A stretch of 64,000 bases of DNA from Aphanothece sacrum FPU1 (GTDB lineage: Bacteria > Cyanobacteriota > Cyanobacteriia > Cyanobacteriales > Microcystaceae). Shown here piece by piece: positions 55,743 to 64,000 of this stretch (positions are counted from its first letter, which is position 1; each line of letters opens with the position of its first letter). The stretch is taken from NCBI RefSeq assembly GCF_003864295.1, contig NZ_BDQK01000013.1, forward strand, positions 1-64,000, written 5' to 3'. A program made the position numbers and the translations under genes. The notes under the pieces are model-generated. The model ran no database searches. It had not been told where the DNA came from and saw only the letters and a list, made by a program, of their open reading frames with translations.

Positions 55743-56906
55743 TTATAGAGATAAATGTCTAACTAATGCTTCTGCGACTATTTTCGCATCTTCTTCCTTC
55801 ATTCCTGATGTTAATGGCGGACAAATATGGTTCGGACACCAATATTCAGCGCGAGGTAAACTTGAAACTGGACACATATCTTGAAAAACAGGTTGTAAAT
55901 GACAAGGAATTTCGTAAACTGTTCCCCCTAAAAATATATCCTCTGCTGCTAAAGCGTTTTTAATTTCTTGAGGGTTTTTTCCTTCAGGTAACAGTACCAT
56001 TAATTTATACTGACTAGCACTATCCATATGATCAGTAGAGACAAATTTAATTCCTGCTTCTCTCAAAGGTGCAGTAATTAATTCATAACAACGTTGCCGT
56101 TTTTCAATCATTTCAGACAGTTTAGCTAACTGAATACGACCTAAAACTGCGTGAATTTCAGTCATACGGGTACTATTACCAAAATCTGTATGTAAACCCC
56201 CAAAGTCCATTCCCCGTTTACCTTGGTTTCTCAGCGATCGCGCGATATAATCTTCTTCATCGTCATTGAGGGTGATCATTCCTCCTTCAAAGGTGGTCAT
56301 AATTTTGGTAGGAAAGAAGGAAAAGGCGGCCCCATCCCCTAAATTTCCAGCCTGTACCCCATTAATTTGACTGCCGTGAGCATGGGCAGTATCTTCTAAG
56401 ACAAATAATCCATTTTCGTGGCAATATTCCACAATTTGGGGAAACTCAGCCGAAATAACACCCCCAATATGTACCCATAATAGGCCAGAAATAGCAGGAT
56501 TAGCACCTTTTTCCACAGCCTCTTTTACCATATCTAAAGAGGGTGCAAAGGTTGACTCATCCATGTCTAAGTATTTAACTTGTCCCCCGACTCTTAAAAC
56601 GGCTGCAACGGTGGCAAAATTAGTGTTAGTAGGCACTAAAACCGTTGTTTTTTCTGCTTTTTTGAGACGTAAAATAATTTCTAGACCAGATGAACCAGTA
56701 TTAACCGCGATCGCGTGTTTGGTGCCAACATATTGAGCAAAGTCTTTTTCAAATTCGGCGGTATTCTCCCCTAAAATGAGTCTACCGGACTTAAGAATCT
56801 TTTTGGACTCCAGGGCAAAATAGTCGATTTCTTCGTCTGTAATATCGAAATAAAAGGGTTTAATGGGTTGTTGTGCCATATGTTTAGATTGATCTGATAA
56901 ACTCAA
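55743..56906 (-). CDS. DegT/DnrJ/EryC1 family PLP-dependent sugar aminotransferase
   Basis: 387 aa. PLP site: HAIAVNTGSSGLEIIL, VLEDTAHAHGSQING and FSFFPTKIMTTFEGGM, where the Lys forms the Schiff base. Then NSRMTEIHAVLGRIQL-type helix (here STRMTEIHAVLG). Family members transfer an amino group to nucleotide-linked ketosugars for surface polysaccharides. A non-catalytic variant is unlikely because the Lys is present. Confidence 0.9.
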   Translation of the reverse strand: MSLSDQSKHMAQQPIKPFYFDITDEEIDYFALESKKILKSGRLILGENTAEFEKDFAQYVGTKHAIAVNTGSSGLEIILRLKKAEKTTVLVPTNTNFATVAAVLRVGGQVKYLDMDESTFAPSLDMVKEAVEKGANPAISGLLWVHIGGVISAEFPQIVEYCHENGLFVLEDTAHAHGSQINGVQAGNLGDGAAFSFFPTKIMTTFEGGMITLNDDEEDYIARSLRNQGKRGMDFGGLHTDFGNSTRMTEIHAVLGRIQLAKLSEMIEKRQRCYELITAPLREAGIKFVSTDHMDSASQYKLMVLLPEGKNPQEIKNALAAEDIFLGGTVYEIPCHLQPVFQDMCPVSSLPRAEYWCPNHICPPLTSGMKEEDAKIVAEALVRHLSL

Positions 56907-56988
56907 TCAATTCTAAACCCAATAAGCCCCATATTTACTTATAGTAAGAAATACGGGGCAATACCCAAGTGAACAGATAATTATTAGC

Positions 56989-57501
56989 TTATTTCACTTT
57001 TTGCCAAATAGTTGAATAAGAATAACAGGCCTCTACTTTTCTGTCATTGGACTCTACTCCACTAATTGCTCCACTAGTATTACATTTAACTTCCATCTCA
57101 ATTTTTAATGGTTGTTCGCTAGACATCGCTTGTGTTACTAAGACATGGGCAGATTGTTTTCCCTTATCGGAAACTAATTTTTTCCCAGAGGCATCAGTTA
57201 CAGTGATATTAATCCCGCTACACTGATCATCACATCCAGCAAAAATAGCATATTGTCCAGGGACAACAAAATCATTCATTGTCGCTTTTGCTACTTGTCT
57301 TCTGGGGGATTCTCTGAGGATTTGATAAGTATCTGGTGTAAATCCTTCAACTTTAGCCAATATCTGATTGTCGGCAATTTGTGTTAAGGCTTCTTCGTCA
57401 TATGTATTATACAGGTTAAGAGAGCGAACCTCAGTTGACATAGCCAATAAAGTTCCGGCAACAATACTGGTTCCAAAAAGTATTCGAGATAGATAATTCA
57501 T
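56989..57501 (-). CDS. Secreted protein of unknown function
   Basis: 170 aa. Signal peptide MNYLSRILFGTSIVAGTLLA. The mature part is beta-rich, with two Cys in GCDDQCSGINI and two more near VKCNTSG and EACYSYS that may form disulfides. No domain recognised. The gene lies alone. Confidence 0.7.
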   Translation of the reverse strand: MNYLSRILFGTSIVAGTLLAMSTEVRSLNLYNTYDEEALTQIADNQILAKVEGFTPDTYQILRESPRRQVAKATMNDFVVPGQYAIFAGCDDQCSGINITVTDASGKKLVSDKGKQSAHVLVTQAMSSEQPLKIEMEVKCNTSGAISGVESNDRKVEACYSYSTIWQKVK

Positions 57502-58050
57502 TAGAAACCTCTAACTTACTTTGAGTTTTGATTTAGGGTTGCTCAATGCTCTCCTCACTTAGTTAATACTTGATTTTGAGAACATTTATAGCTTCATACT
57601 TATCCCAAAATCATTAACATTTACCCCTTCGTTTCAAACTATATCATGATTTTTTTGTTTGACTATTTTCTTAATATTTACTTTAAAATTGTTGATTACT
57701 AATTTCTATTTAATTTTATAAATAAACTTATTAAAATTGTTAAAATTACTATATTTAAGTAAATATGTTACAGTTATTACAGTTAAATTTAAACAAGTAA
57801 AGTACAATTAATTTTAGTATTTTGACTTATTAGTCTTTCCTTTCTTTATGGGGGTTGTATAAGCTAACTAATCTAGCGATAAAAATCGCTGAGAGTTAAT
57901 GTTTTAATTCCTGTTAGATTCGTAGGATGGGTTAGACGCGGCAAAGATTTTGACCGGAAAACTAATAAGTTTTAGGGCGCGTCGTAATCCACCATGTTAA
58001 AGATTGTAGATCCGACATACATTTTTTACCAAGATGTCGGGAGAACCACC
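57502..58050. other. AT-rich intergenic region with repeats
   Basis: 549 bp. It is very AT-rich up to about 57880. An inverted-repeat element follows at 57921-57995, then a copy of the ACCAAGATGTCGGGAG motif at 58028. No gene recognised. Confidence 0.6.
57921..57995. repeat. Inverted-repeat element (GGTGGGTTAC type)
   Basis: Arms GGATGGGTTAGACGCG and GCGCGTCGTAATCCACC. Same family as 46164-46235, in opposite orientation. Confidence 0.65.
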
Positions 58051-58830
58051 CTATTTATAGTAAAATTCAGATTGAGCTAAAGCAAAAAAATGAGCGCGAA
58101 CAATTCGAGATCGATAACTCCACCTATCTAAAAATTCTTTTAATTTACTATATTTTAATTGAAGATGAACATCAAAATGTTCTAAACATTGATTTAACGG
58201 TTGCCAATGCTCAAAAGAAATTTGCCAACCCACTTTAGCACCTGCGAGTCCTATTAATGTGCCATCTTTAGCACCTAATTTATGAATATCCCAATAATAA
58301 GCTAACTTTTTCCACAGAGCAAAAAATTCTTTTTCTTTGCCATTGTCTCTTTTGATAATAAACATATGCTCTCCTACCCATCTGACTTCTTCTAGGCGCA
58401 AATCAAGCTTTTGAGCTAGTTTTTCAATAGAGGATATATCTCCAATATTATTTTTTTGGGTATGTTCTAATAAATTTTGTGACATTGCTGTAATTCCAGG
58501 AGGCCAAGGCTGATTAATTTTCTCTAAAATATTTTCAGTCAGAGTAATATCCACATCGACTTGAATAGCCACCGAAAACCTTTCCAAGGCCGCTTCTAAA
58601 ACAAAAACCTTATCATTATAAGGACGATACCCAAAATAATGATTGTGTTGAATTGCAATAACATTATTCAGATTCCCAAATTCTCTAGGGTTATCTGTAA
58701 GTACAACAAAAGATAAATTCGGAGCTTTTTCGGCTAAATCTTGGGATAATGTCCGAGCTAACTGTCGATAAGGACTACCTAACGCCAGACCGCATAAACA
58801 ACAGTCTAAATTAGAATGATTGATAGTCAT
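58051..58830 (-). CDS. Putative GT-A-like glycosyltransferase
   Basis: 259 aa. LSFVVLTDNPREF, then RPYNDKVFVLEAALERFSVAIQVDVDITLTENI resemble the nucleotide-sugar and DXD regions (D-V-D) of GT-A enzymes, and RWVGEHMFIIKRDNG the acceptor region. The DxD follows a hydrophobic strand as expected. I cannot name the family; a glycosyltransferase role is inferred. Confidence 0.55.
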   Translation of the reverse strand: MTINHSNLDCCLCGLALGSPYRQLARTLSQDLAEKAPNLSFVVLTDNPREFGNLNNVIAIQHNHYFGYRPYNDKVFVLEAALERFSVAIQVDVDITLTENILEKINQPWPPGITAMSQNLLEHTQKNNIGDISSIEKLAQKLDLRLEEVRWVGEHMFIIKRDNGKEKEFFALWKKLAYYWDIHKLGAKDGTLIGLAGAKVGWQISFEHWQPLNQCLEHFDVHLQLKYSKLKEFLDRWSYRSRIVRAHFFALAQSEFYYK

Positions 58831-58888
58831 ATTTTATCGTTTCTAAAAGTATAGTAAAATATTACACTATATTTTTATTCTTAATGAA

Positions 58889-58908
58889 AAAACCCGGTAA
58901 TTACCGGG
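58889..58908 (-). terminator. Rho-independent terminator
   Basis: CCCGGTAATTACCGGG is a perfect palindrome, followed on the minus strand by six T. It ends the gene at 58959-59333. Confidence 0.9.
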
Positions 58909-58958
58909 CTGCACTAACTTGTACACAAAATAAACCTGAGTCTAGCAATTGATTAACC

Positions 58959-59333
58959 TTATTGAACCAAACTACAAGTTAGGGGACAAGCAGCGTAGAC
59001 GGAAGTATGAGAAGGTCTTGCTTCACCGTGCAGCCATCTGAGCCAATCAACATCTTGAGGATGAATACCTTTAGAGGTTAGCAATGCTGCACCCACTACA
59101 ATTGCTAATACATTTGCTCCAAGCAAAGAACCCACCACAAGTAACACAGCACTAACGGGTAATACAGACTGTAAAATTACTGATGCTAAAGCCCCAACCG
59201 TCGCCATTAAGACGATTAACGGAAATCCAACGACTAATAAACAAACGGTTAGAGTAAAACTCCACACCAAAAAACTTTTTACTAATGTTAATGAATAAAC
59301 CTTGCTTAAGCTTGGTTTTTGTGCGAATTCCAT
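58959..59333 (-). CDS. Small integral membrane protein
   Basis: 124 aa from ATG 59333, chosen because GGAGGG lies directly before it; the open frame extends 41 codons further without a plausible start. Two to three hydrophobic helices (FLVWSFTLTVCLLVVGFPLIVL, LPVSAVLLVVGSLLGANVL) and a short tail containing HPQDVDWLRWLHGEARP. Probably a conserved cyanobacterial membrane protein of unknown function. Confidence 0.7.
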   Translation of the reverse strand: MEFAQKPSLSKVYSLTLVKSFLVWSFTLTVCLLVVGFPLIVLMATVGALASVILQSVLPVSAVLLVVGSLLGANVLAIVVGAALLTSKGIHPQDVDWLRWLHGEARPSHTSVYAACPLTCSLVQ

Positions 59334-59771
59334 ATTTTTCCCTCCAGAGCAAACCAGTAAAAGTATCAAAAAGCAGATTAGGTCGTGACATTTAGTATAG
59401 ATAAAATTTCTGAGAAAATGAGGATCTTGTAAGAAAACTTTACATTCTACTCTCACCTTTTCTGGTAGATCTCGTTAATTATTTGCCTTCAACTAATTTG
59501 TTCCTTTTTGAGCTAGAAATCAATCCTGAACATGATTAAGCCCAATCTTTTAGAGGCTTTATTGATCCCCAACAAGTGGGGATTTTTCGTCAGATTTGCT
59601 CTCCGAAAAAATACTGATCAAGGGAACAAAATTTGTAACATTTCGCAATATTAAGGGTAAAATTTCTCAGAAAAGAAGAACACAGTTAATTAAGAAAGGC
59701 ATTTTGGGAATACTAGCTCATGACATGGTTTAACTCAAGAGTTTTGTAAAGAAACCTATCCCAAAATTATT
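59334..59771. other. Divergent intergenic region with an orphan terminator
   Basis: 438 bp. It contains a plus-strand intrinsic terminator at 59565-59587 with no plus-strand gene before it, which suggests a small RNA or a leader. An inverted repeat (TTTTGGGAATA with TATCCCAAAA) precedes the pilT start. Confidence 0.5.
59565..59587 (+). terminator. Orphan rho-independent terminator
   Basis: ATCCCC pairs with GGGGAT around AACAAGT, followed by five T. There is no upstream coding gene on this strand. Confidence 0.75.
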
Positions 59772-60926
59772 ATGATCCAAGCTCAAAATCCCCCTATGCC
59801 TCCTTTACCCCCTCCCCCTTTACCTCAACTAGATTCTAATCCATCCCCAAGAGGACGGGCCCCAGGACAACCAAGTTTACAAGAACTGATACACCATGCC
59901 TTTGAGGAAGGTTATTCTGATGTTCACATAGGCATAGGAGAACGACCCCGTATGCGCGATCGCGGGGAAATGTTGCCTTTAGATTATCCTGAAACCGACC
60001 CCAACACATTTATGAGTTGGTTACGGGAAATTCTCAAAGAAGAAGAAATTCAACGCTTTAAAAGAGAACTCGAATTTGACGGGGCCACTCAATATGACTT
60101 TGCTAGGGTTCGGATTAACGTTTTTGATAGTTTACGGGGCCACGCAATGGTTTTGCGGTTAATTCCCCTGAAAATTTTAACTATGGAACAACTGCGGTTG
60201 CCTATGATTTTTAAAGAGATCTCTGATTCTCATAAAGGCTTAATTTTGGTCACGGGGCCCACTGGATCAGGAAAATCAACCACTATGGCCGCCATGGTTG
60301 ATTATATTAACAAAGAACATCCTAAACACATCATCACTATTGAAGATCCCGTTGAATTTGTCCATCAAAGTCGTCGTTCTCTGATTAAACAACGGGAAGT
60401 CGGAATGCACACCTTACGGTTTGATAATGCCCTCAAAGCGGCTTTACGAGAAGATCCTGATATCATTCTGGTAGGGGAAATGCGGGACAAGGAAACGGTT
60501 AATACTGCCCTCAAAGCGGCACAAACGGGTCACTTAGTCATGGGAACTCTCCATACCAATAGTGCAGTCAAAACCCTAGAACGGATTCTCAGTTTGTACA
60601 GTGCTGAAGAACGCGAAGCCATGCGAGTGGCTATGGCAGAATCTTTGGTGGCTATTATTGCTCAAGGGTTATGTCGTACAACCGATGGCAAACGGGCCGC
60701 CTATCACGATGTTATGATCAATACGGAAACGGTTAAAGATTATATTATTCGCGGTCAAAATGACGAAATTCTTGAATTGATGAAGAATGGAGAGTTTGAC
60801 GGCATGATTACCAGTAACCAGGCTTTATTTAACCTTTATCAAGAAGGACGTATCACTGAAGAAACTGCCCTAGAATTATCTCCCACTCCTAATGAAATGG
60901 CTATGATGCTACGGGGGAGAATCTAG
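59772..60926 (+). CDS. pilT: Type IV pilus retraction ATPase
   Basis: 384 aa. Pro-rich start, then the PilT core: HHAFEEGYSDVHIG, Walker A GPTGSGKSTTMA, Asp box TIEDPVEFVH, Walker B EDPDIILVGEMRD and His box TGHLVMGTLHTNSAVKT. The AIRNLIRE-type C-terminus is replaced by a divergent segment. Powers pilus retraction, twitching and DNA uptake. Cyanobacteria often have two pilT copies; the Pro-rich N-terminus suggests it may be the second type. Confidence 0.9.
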   Translation: MIQAQNPPMPPLPPPPLPQLDSNPSPRGRAPGQPSLQELIHHAFEEGYSDVHIGIGERPRMRDRGEMLPLDYPETDPNTFMSWLREILKEEEIQRFKRELEFDGATQYDFARVRINVFDSLRGHAMVLRLIPLKILTMEQLRLPMIFKEISDSHKGLILVTGPTGSGKSTTMAAMVDYINKEHPKHIITIEDPVEFVHQSRRSLIKQREVGMHTLRFDNALKAALREDPDIILVGEMRDKETVNTALKAAQTGHLVMGTLHTNSAVKTLERILSLYSAEEREAMRVAMAESLVAIIAQGLCRTTDGKRAAYHDVMINTETVKDYIIRGQNDEILELMKNGEFDGMITSNQALFNLYQEGRITEETALELSPTPNEMAMMLRGRI

Positions 60927-60990
60927 AAACACTCTGAAGAAATGGGGACAAAGCTTGAAATATATAGTACAATAAAAATAGTTTCTCTTT

Positions 60991-61788
60991 ATGTCCGGTG
61001 CTTCATTGTTAACCCTAGCAACCTTGACTGAAACCTCTGTTGTTCCATCAGACCTGTTTAAAGGTATTGCCCTTTTTACTCCTGGGGGCGATGTTGTTTA
61101 TTGTCGAGATAAGACTAAGCAGATTCATTGGCATTCTCATTTATGTGTAGTCCTGCAAGAGTGCTTGAAGTTGCCGGCCCCTCCCCATTTTCTCGTACCT
61201 GGTTATACGGCAACCGTTGATCGCTGGTTTTGTTCAGGGAAACGGGAAGTAAGAATGGCTGCTGAAGTTTATCCAGCAGTTAAGCGGTATCAACTCTTAC
61301 TCAATGTATTGTTTGATACTCCTGATCTTGTCTGGGAGACAGCCCAATGGCAAGACGAAATTTGTAACCCGATTATCTTGGAAACCTATCGTTCTGAGTT
61401 TCCCCAACTTTGGGAGAGTCATGATCTAATCTATCGTTTAGAGAACCCTTTTCTCTCAGACAAGGAACGTCAACCCTTAGTTACTCCTTCTGATGAGATA
61501 GAGACATCAGACAGCCATCAAGGTTATATCTTACGTCTTTTTGTGTCGGGCAATAGTTCATCTACTAAAAATACCCTGAAAACCATCCATCATTTACTCG
61601 AAACAGAACTACAACACCCTTATACTCTCAAAGTGATTGATATTATCAAACACCCTGAAGAAGCGGAGACTCATCAGATATCCGCTACCCCAACCCTATT
61701 GAGAGTTTCCCCTAAACCCATGCGACGCATTGTCGGAGAGTTTCAAGATCTCTCTAGAGTATTACAAATTATAAATTATAAATTATGA
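60991..61788 (+). CDS. KaiB-domain protein with N-terminal extension
   Basis: 265 aa. Residues about 165-260 form a thioredoxin-like KaiB/SasA-N domain (YILRLFVSGNSSSTKNTLKT, LKVIDIIKHPEEAETHQISATPTLLRVSPKP with a Pro after the Thr). Residues 1-150 are an extra domain I do not recognise, with IALFTPGGDVVYCRDKTKQ and HWHSHLCVVLQE. It is a KaiB-like protein linked to other signalling, not the clock gene kaiB itself (about 100 aa). The last codons are made of a heptamer repeat. Confidence 0.78.
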   Translation: MSGASLLTLATLTETSVVPSDLFKGIALFTPGGDVVYCRDKTKQIHWHSHLCVVLQECLKLPAPPHFLVPGYTATVDRWFCSGKREVRMAAEVYPAVKRYQLLLNVLFDTPDLVWETAQWQDEICNPIILETYRSEFPQLWESHDLIYRLENPFLSDKERQPLVTPSDEIETSDSHQGYILRLFVSGNSSSTKNTLKTIHHLLETELQHPYTLKVIDIIKHPEEAETHQISATPTLLRVSPKPMRRIVGEFQDLSRVLQIINYKL

Positions 61789-61807
61789 ATTATAAATTAT
61801 AAATTAG
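61766..61807 (+). repeat. Heptanucleotide tandem repeat, AAATTAT type
   Basis: Six imperfect units, one changed to GAATTAT and the last to AAATTAG. The repeat encodes the last six residues and the stop of the KaiB-domain protein. Confidence 0.8.
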
Positions 61808-62106
61808 ACATCTCCAGAAATTAACCTCAAACCCTTGTAGCATCGGGGTCAAATCTGGGATTTTGGAGATGTCTATTATGAATTCATGGATTCTAATCTC
61901 ATGACCAACCTTGTTCTTACTCACGCTTTTATTGTTGCATATCGAAGGATACACACCGGTTAAAACCCCGTTTCACTCCACCGCCACGCCTTAAAAGGAG
62001 CCACTGCGGTCTTGGGGTCTCCCCAAGTAGAGCAGGTGGCGTAGACGTGGCTAACTCACAGCGAGAGGCTTTTAAGGTTTAGTGGTTAAATCAAGGCATC
62101 GTTTGA
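61789..62106. other. Intergenic region with hairpin and REP-like sequence
   Basis: 318 bp. An 11-bp inverted repeat AGACATCTCCA/TGGAGATGTCT (61806-61874) comes first, then at about 61965-62085 a GC-rich block with nested complementary pieces (CCACGCC..AAAAGG, GGAGCCACTGCGG, CCCCAAG). The block resembles REP-type repeats of Nostoc and Cyanothece. No gene. Confidence 0.55.
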
Positions 62107-62496
62107 TTAGGCTAAGGTTTCAGGGCAATAGCCTAAACCTCTGGTAAATTGCTGACGAAAAGCTTCAATATCGTTACTATCGGGATAGCCATGGGAGACG
62201 ATCGCCACTTGATAACGACGCATAACATCAATGGGTGATTGGCCGGTTTCTAGACTCCAGAATACCATTTGTAGGCGAATTTCGAGTTCGTAGGGGATAC
62301 CTAACTCATTCATAAATGCTTTAAAATTGCCATGTTGTAGGGGTGTCAAAGGCTGTTTAAACTTGATTTTAATGATCCAACCATTAATTTGATGAATGAC
62401 GGTCATTGAACAAACAGAGGGGTTATACATTCTCTGTAGATATTCGATCACTCGTAAAGTTAAACTCGCATTAGCAAGAAAGTAGATGTAGTCCAT
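62107..62496 (-). CDS. Conserved-looking cyanobacterial protein of unknown function
   Basis: 129 aa from the ATG at 62496, where GGGGGG is the ribosome site; a frame extends eight codons further. It contains FLANASLTLRVIEYLQRMY, WIIKIKFKQPLTPLQHGNF and a C-terminal AFRQQFTRGLGYCPETL. No domain recognised. Confidence 0.65.
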   Translation of the reverse strand: MDYIYFLANASLTLRVIEYLQRMYNPSVCSMTVIHQINGWIIKIKFKQPLTPLQHGNFKAFMNELGIPYELEIRLQMVFWSLETGQSPIDVMRRYQVAIVSHGYPDSNDIEAFRQQFTRGLGYCPETLA

Positions 62497-62705
62497 TGTT
62501 TCCCCCCTTAGTCCAATCACTTAATATTTCCTCTATATTTAGTGTGGCAATATTTTTACTTATTGTTAAAGGGGACTCCTCCCCAATTAATGGATTTAAA
62601 CTGGGGAGAACTACCCAATTGTTTAAATTGTCGGGATCAAGGGCTGTTGACCCCGACGAAAAGGACTGTTTACCCGGAAAAAGTAGTGTTATTTGTGATC
62701 CGATG

Positions 62706-63791
62706 ATGAATGATCAGTTATTAGCTAGTTATGATTATCATTTACCTCCTGAATTAATTGCTCAAACCCCTGTTACCCCTAGAGATAGTTCTCGTTTATT
62801 AGTGGTTAATTCAGCAACAACTCAGGTTCATAGTCAATTTCGGGATTTGACTGAGTGGCTTTTACCTGGGGACTTGTTGGTGTTTAATAATACTCGTGTG
62901 ATTCCGGCCCGTTTGTATGGTCGAAAATCTACGGGGGCCCCTGTAGAGATTTTACTGTTAGAGGAGAAGTCCCCTTTCTGTTGGTTAGCCTTGGTTAAAC
63001 CAGGAAAAAGGTTTACTCTGGGTTCTCAGATTGAGTTCGCAGACGAAAGCGGACAGATCAAGTTAATGGCAACGGTTTTAGAACGGGATGAGGAGACGGG
63101 GGGACGACTATTAAAGTTTGAGATTAATTCTCATGAACTATTTTGGCAAATTCTTGAACAAGTCGGACTCATTCCGTTTCCGCCTTATGTTACGGAATCT
63201 GAGGCGCAACCTTCTCAATATCAGACGGTTTATGCTCAAGAACCTGGTGCGGTGGCGGCCCCGACTGCTGGTTTACATTTTACGGAAGATTTATTAGAAC
63301 GGTTGAGTCAAAAGGGTATTGGTCAAGCTTATCTGACTTTGCACGTGGGTGTAGGGACGTTTCGTCCGGTAGAAATTAGTGATATTACTCAACATAAGAT
63401 GCACCAAGAATGGGTAGAAGTGCCGGAAATAACTGTTAATAAGATTGTTGAGACGAAGAAACAAGGGGGCAGAGTTATTGCGGTAGGAACTACAGTTGTT
63501 AGGAGTTTAGAAGGGGCGGCCAAGGTGGCTAAAAGTGAAGGGAAAGATGGTTTAATTCCTTTTCGGGCTAAGACGGATTTATTTATTTATCCTGGGTATA
63601 AATGGCAGGTGGTTGAGGGCATGATTACTAATTTTCATCTGCCTTGTTCTAGTTTATTAATGTTAGTTAGTGCCTTGATTGGCAGAGAAAGATTGATGAG
63701 TTTATATCAAGAGGCGATCAAGCAAAAATATCGGTTTTATTCTTTTGGGGATGGTATGTTAATTTTGCCAGAAGGCAAGAGTAATAAGTAA
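62706..63791 (+). CDS. queA: S-adenosylmethionine:tRNA ribosyltransferase-isomerase
   Basis: About 361 aa, starting at the ATG pair 62703/62706, which gives the usual QueA start (YDYHLPPELIAQTPV). The open frame extends to 62496 but the upstream part is not family-like. Motifs: RDSSRLLVVN, LLPGDLLVFNNTRVIPARL, GAVAAPTAGLHFTEDLL, LTLHVGVGTFRPV and MITNFHLPCSSLLMLVSALIG. Makes epoxyqueuosine in tRNA. Confidence 0.95.
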   Translation: MNDQLLASYDYHLPPELIAQTPVTPRDSSRLLVVNSATTQVHSQFRDLTEWLLPGDLLVFNNTRVIPARLYGRKSTGAPVEILLLEEKSPFCWLALVKPGKRFTLGSQIEFADESGQIKLMATVLERDEETGGRLLKFEINSHELFWQILEQVGLIPFPPYVTESEAQPSQYQTVYAQEPGAVAAPTAGLHFTEDLLERLSQKGIGQAYLTLHVGVGTFRPVEISDITQHKMHQEWVEVPEITVNKIVETKKQGGRVIAVGTTVVRSLEGAAKVAKSEGKDGLIPFRAKTDLFIYPGYKWQVVEGMITNFHLPCSSLLMLVSALIGRERLMSLYQEAIKQKYRFYSFGDGMLILPEGKSNK

Positions 63792-63857
63792 TAAGCTTAA
63801 ATTTCAGGGCTTAATAGTAAGCTAAGACACATTTAAACAGTGAATAACTAAAACAAT

Positions 63858-64000
63858 TCAATGAGCTACTGAAAAATCAGTGATGGAACGTCGTTCAGGA
63901 CGATAAAACCCTAAGACAATATCTTCTTTTAAAACTCCTGCTTTTAAAAGTTCTTCGGTCACACCGTTTTCTGTTCCATCCCACTCAATCCAAATCTTAT
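63858..64000 (-). CDS. xisI: XisI-like fdxN-element excision controlling factor, partial
   Basis: C-terminal 47 codons only; the rest is outside the window. It reads IWIEWDGTENGVTEELLKAG, then VLGFYRPERR and a FSVAH end, as in XisI. XisH/XisI pairs are widespread in cyanobacteria beyond the original excision role. Continues on the minus strand beyond base 64000. Confidence 0.75.
   Translation of the reverse strand, partial: KIWIEWDGTENGVTEELLKAGVLKEDIVLGFYRPERRSITDFSVAH

Noticed and set aside
62496-62705. N-terminal extension of queA
   Set aside because: The first 70 codons do not resemble QueA, and the family start falls at the ATG pair 62703/62706.

Overview
The window is chromosomal DNA of a low-GC unicellular cyanobacterium, probably of the nitrogen-fixing Cyanothece/Crocosphaera/Rippkaea type. 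The evidence is a set of photosynthesis and carbon-fixation genes (psaM, petH with the CpcD-like N-terminus, prk, chlI, a high-light-inducible protein), hox hydrogenase genes with a HupW-like protease, frequent HIP1 octamers (GCGATCGC), many Uma2 (DUF820) genes, heptanucleotide tandem repeats and a SmtB/metallothionein pair. The species is not proven by the sequence.

Layout. 0-2.5 kb: end of an IS110-like transposase that has cut a PEP-CTERM protein gene, then two small-gene pairs, one of them higBA. 2.5-13.5 kb: an accessory island dominated by ribosomal peptide (RiPP) genes. On the plus strand an aminoglycoside-phosphotransferase-like kinase, a HopA1-domain protein and a 56-aa precursor form one unit. 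On the minus strand lie three more precursors with the same leader, a HigB/HigA-type pair, a ScyD/ScyE-like protein, and a spliceotide-type unit (radical SAM maturase, 60-aa partner, two Nif11-leader precursors with Leu-Tyr-Gly sites, a Cys-rich protein and another double-glycine peptide). The island is bracketed by a 232-bp direct repeat of the 5' end of the alpha/beta hydrolase gene, complete at 2.5-3.4 kb and decayed at 13.26-13.49 kb, exactly 10,030 bp apart.

13.6-32.9 kb: mostly core genes (TPR protein, prk, petH, two glycosyltransferases, a HupW-like protease, a histidine kinase, ispE, hoxY, hoxU, a DUF1537 kinase) with gene debris (NACHT fragment, truncated PIN toxin) between. 33-38 kb: Uma2/DUF29 cargo and a MITE-like element, again bracketed by a complete gene and a decayed copy of its 5' end (DUF1537), then rplT-rpmI, an amine-oxidase pseudogene, and 19 copies of a heptamer next to a secreted-protein gene. 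38-64 kb: topA, tiny photosynthesis genes (high-light-inducible protein, psaM), a lumenal cyclophilin, chlI, an Mla-type lipid transport pair, a PBP4-type peptidase, glutathione reductase, 2-Cys peroxiredoxin, a cytochrome b561-like protein, smtB with a convergent metallothionein and an SmtB-type operator, a DegT aminotransferase, pilT, a KaiB-domain protein, queA and the end of xisI.

The most interesting content is the 3.6-13.1 kb RiPP island. A kinase plus HopA1 pair, the combination used for Ser/Thr phosphorylation-elimination in class V lanthipeptides and thioamitides, is accompanied by four precursors that have Ser/Thr but no cysteine, and it sits beside a complete-looking beta-amino-acid (spliceotide) locus. 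No export gene is visible in the window. Function assignments come from reading protein motifs by eye; no database search was run.
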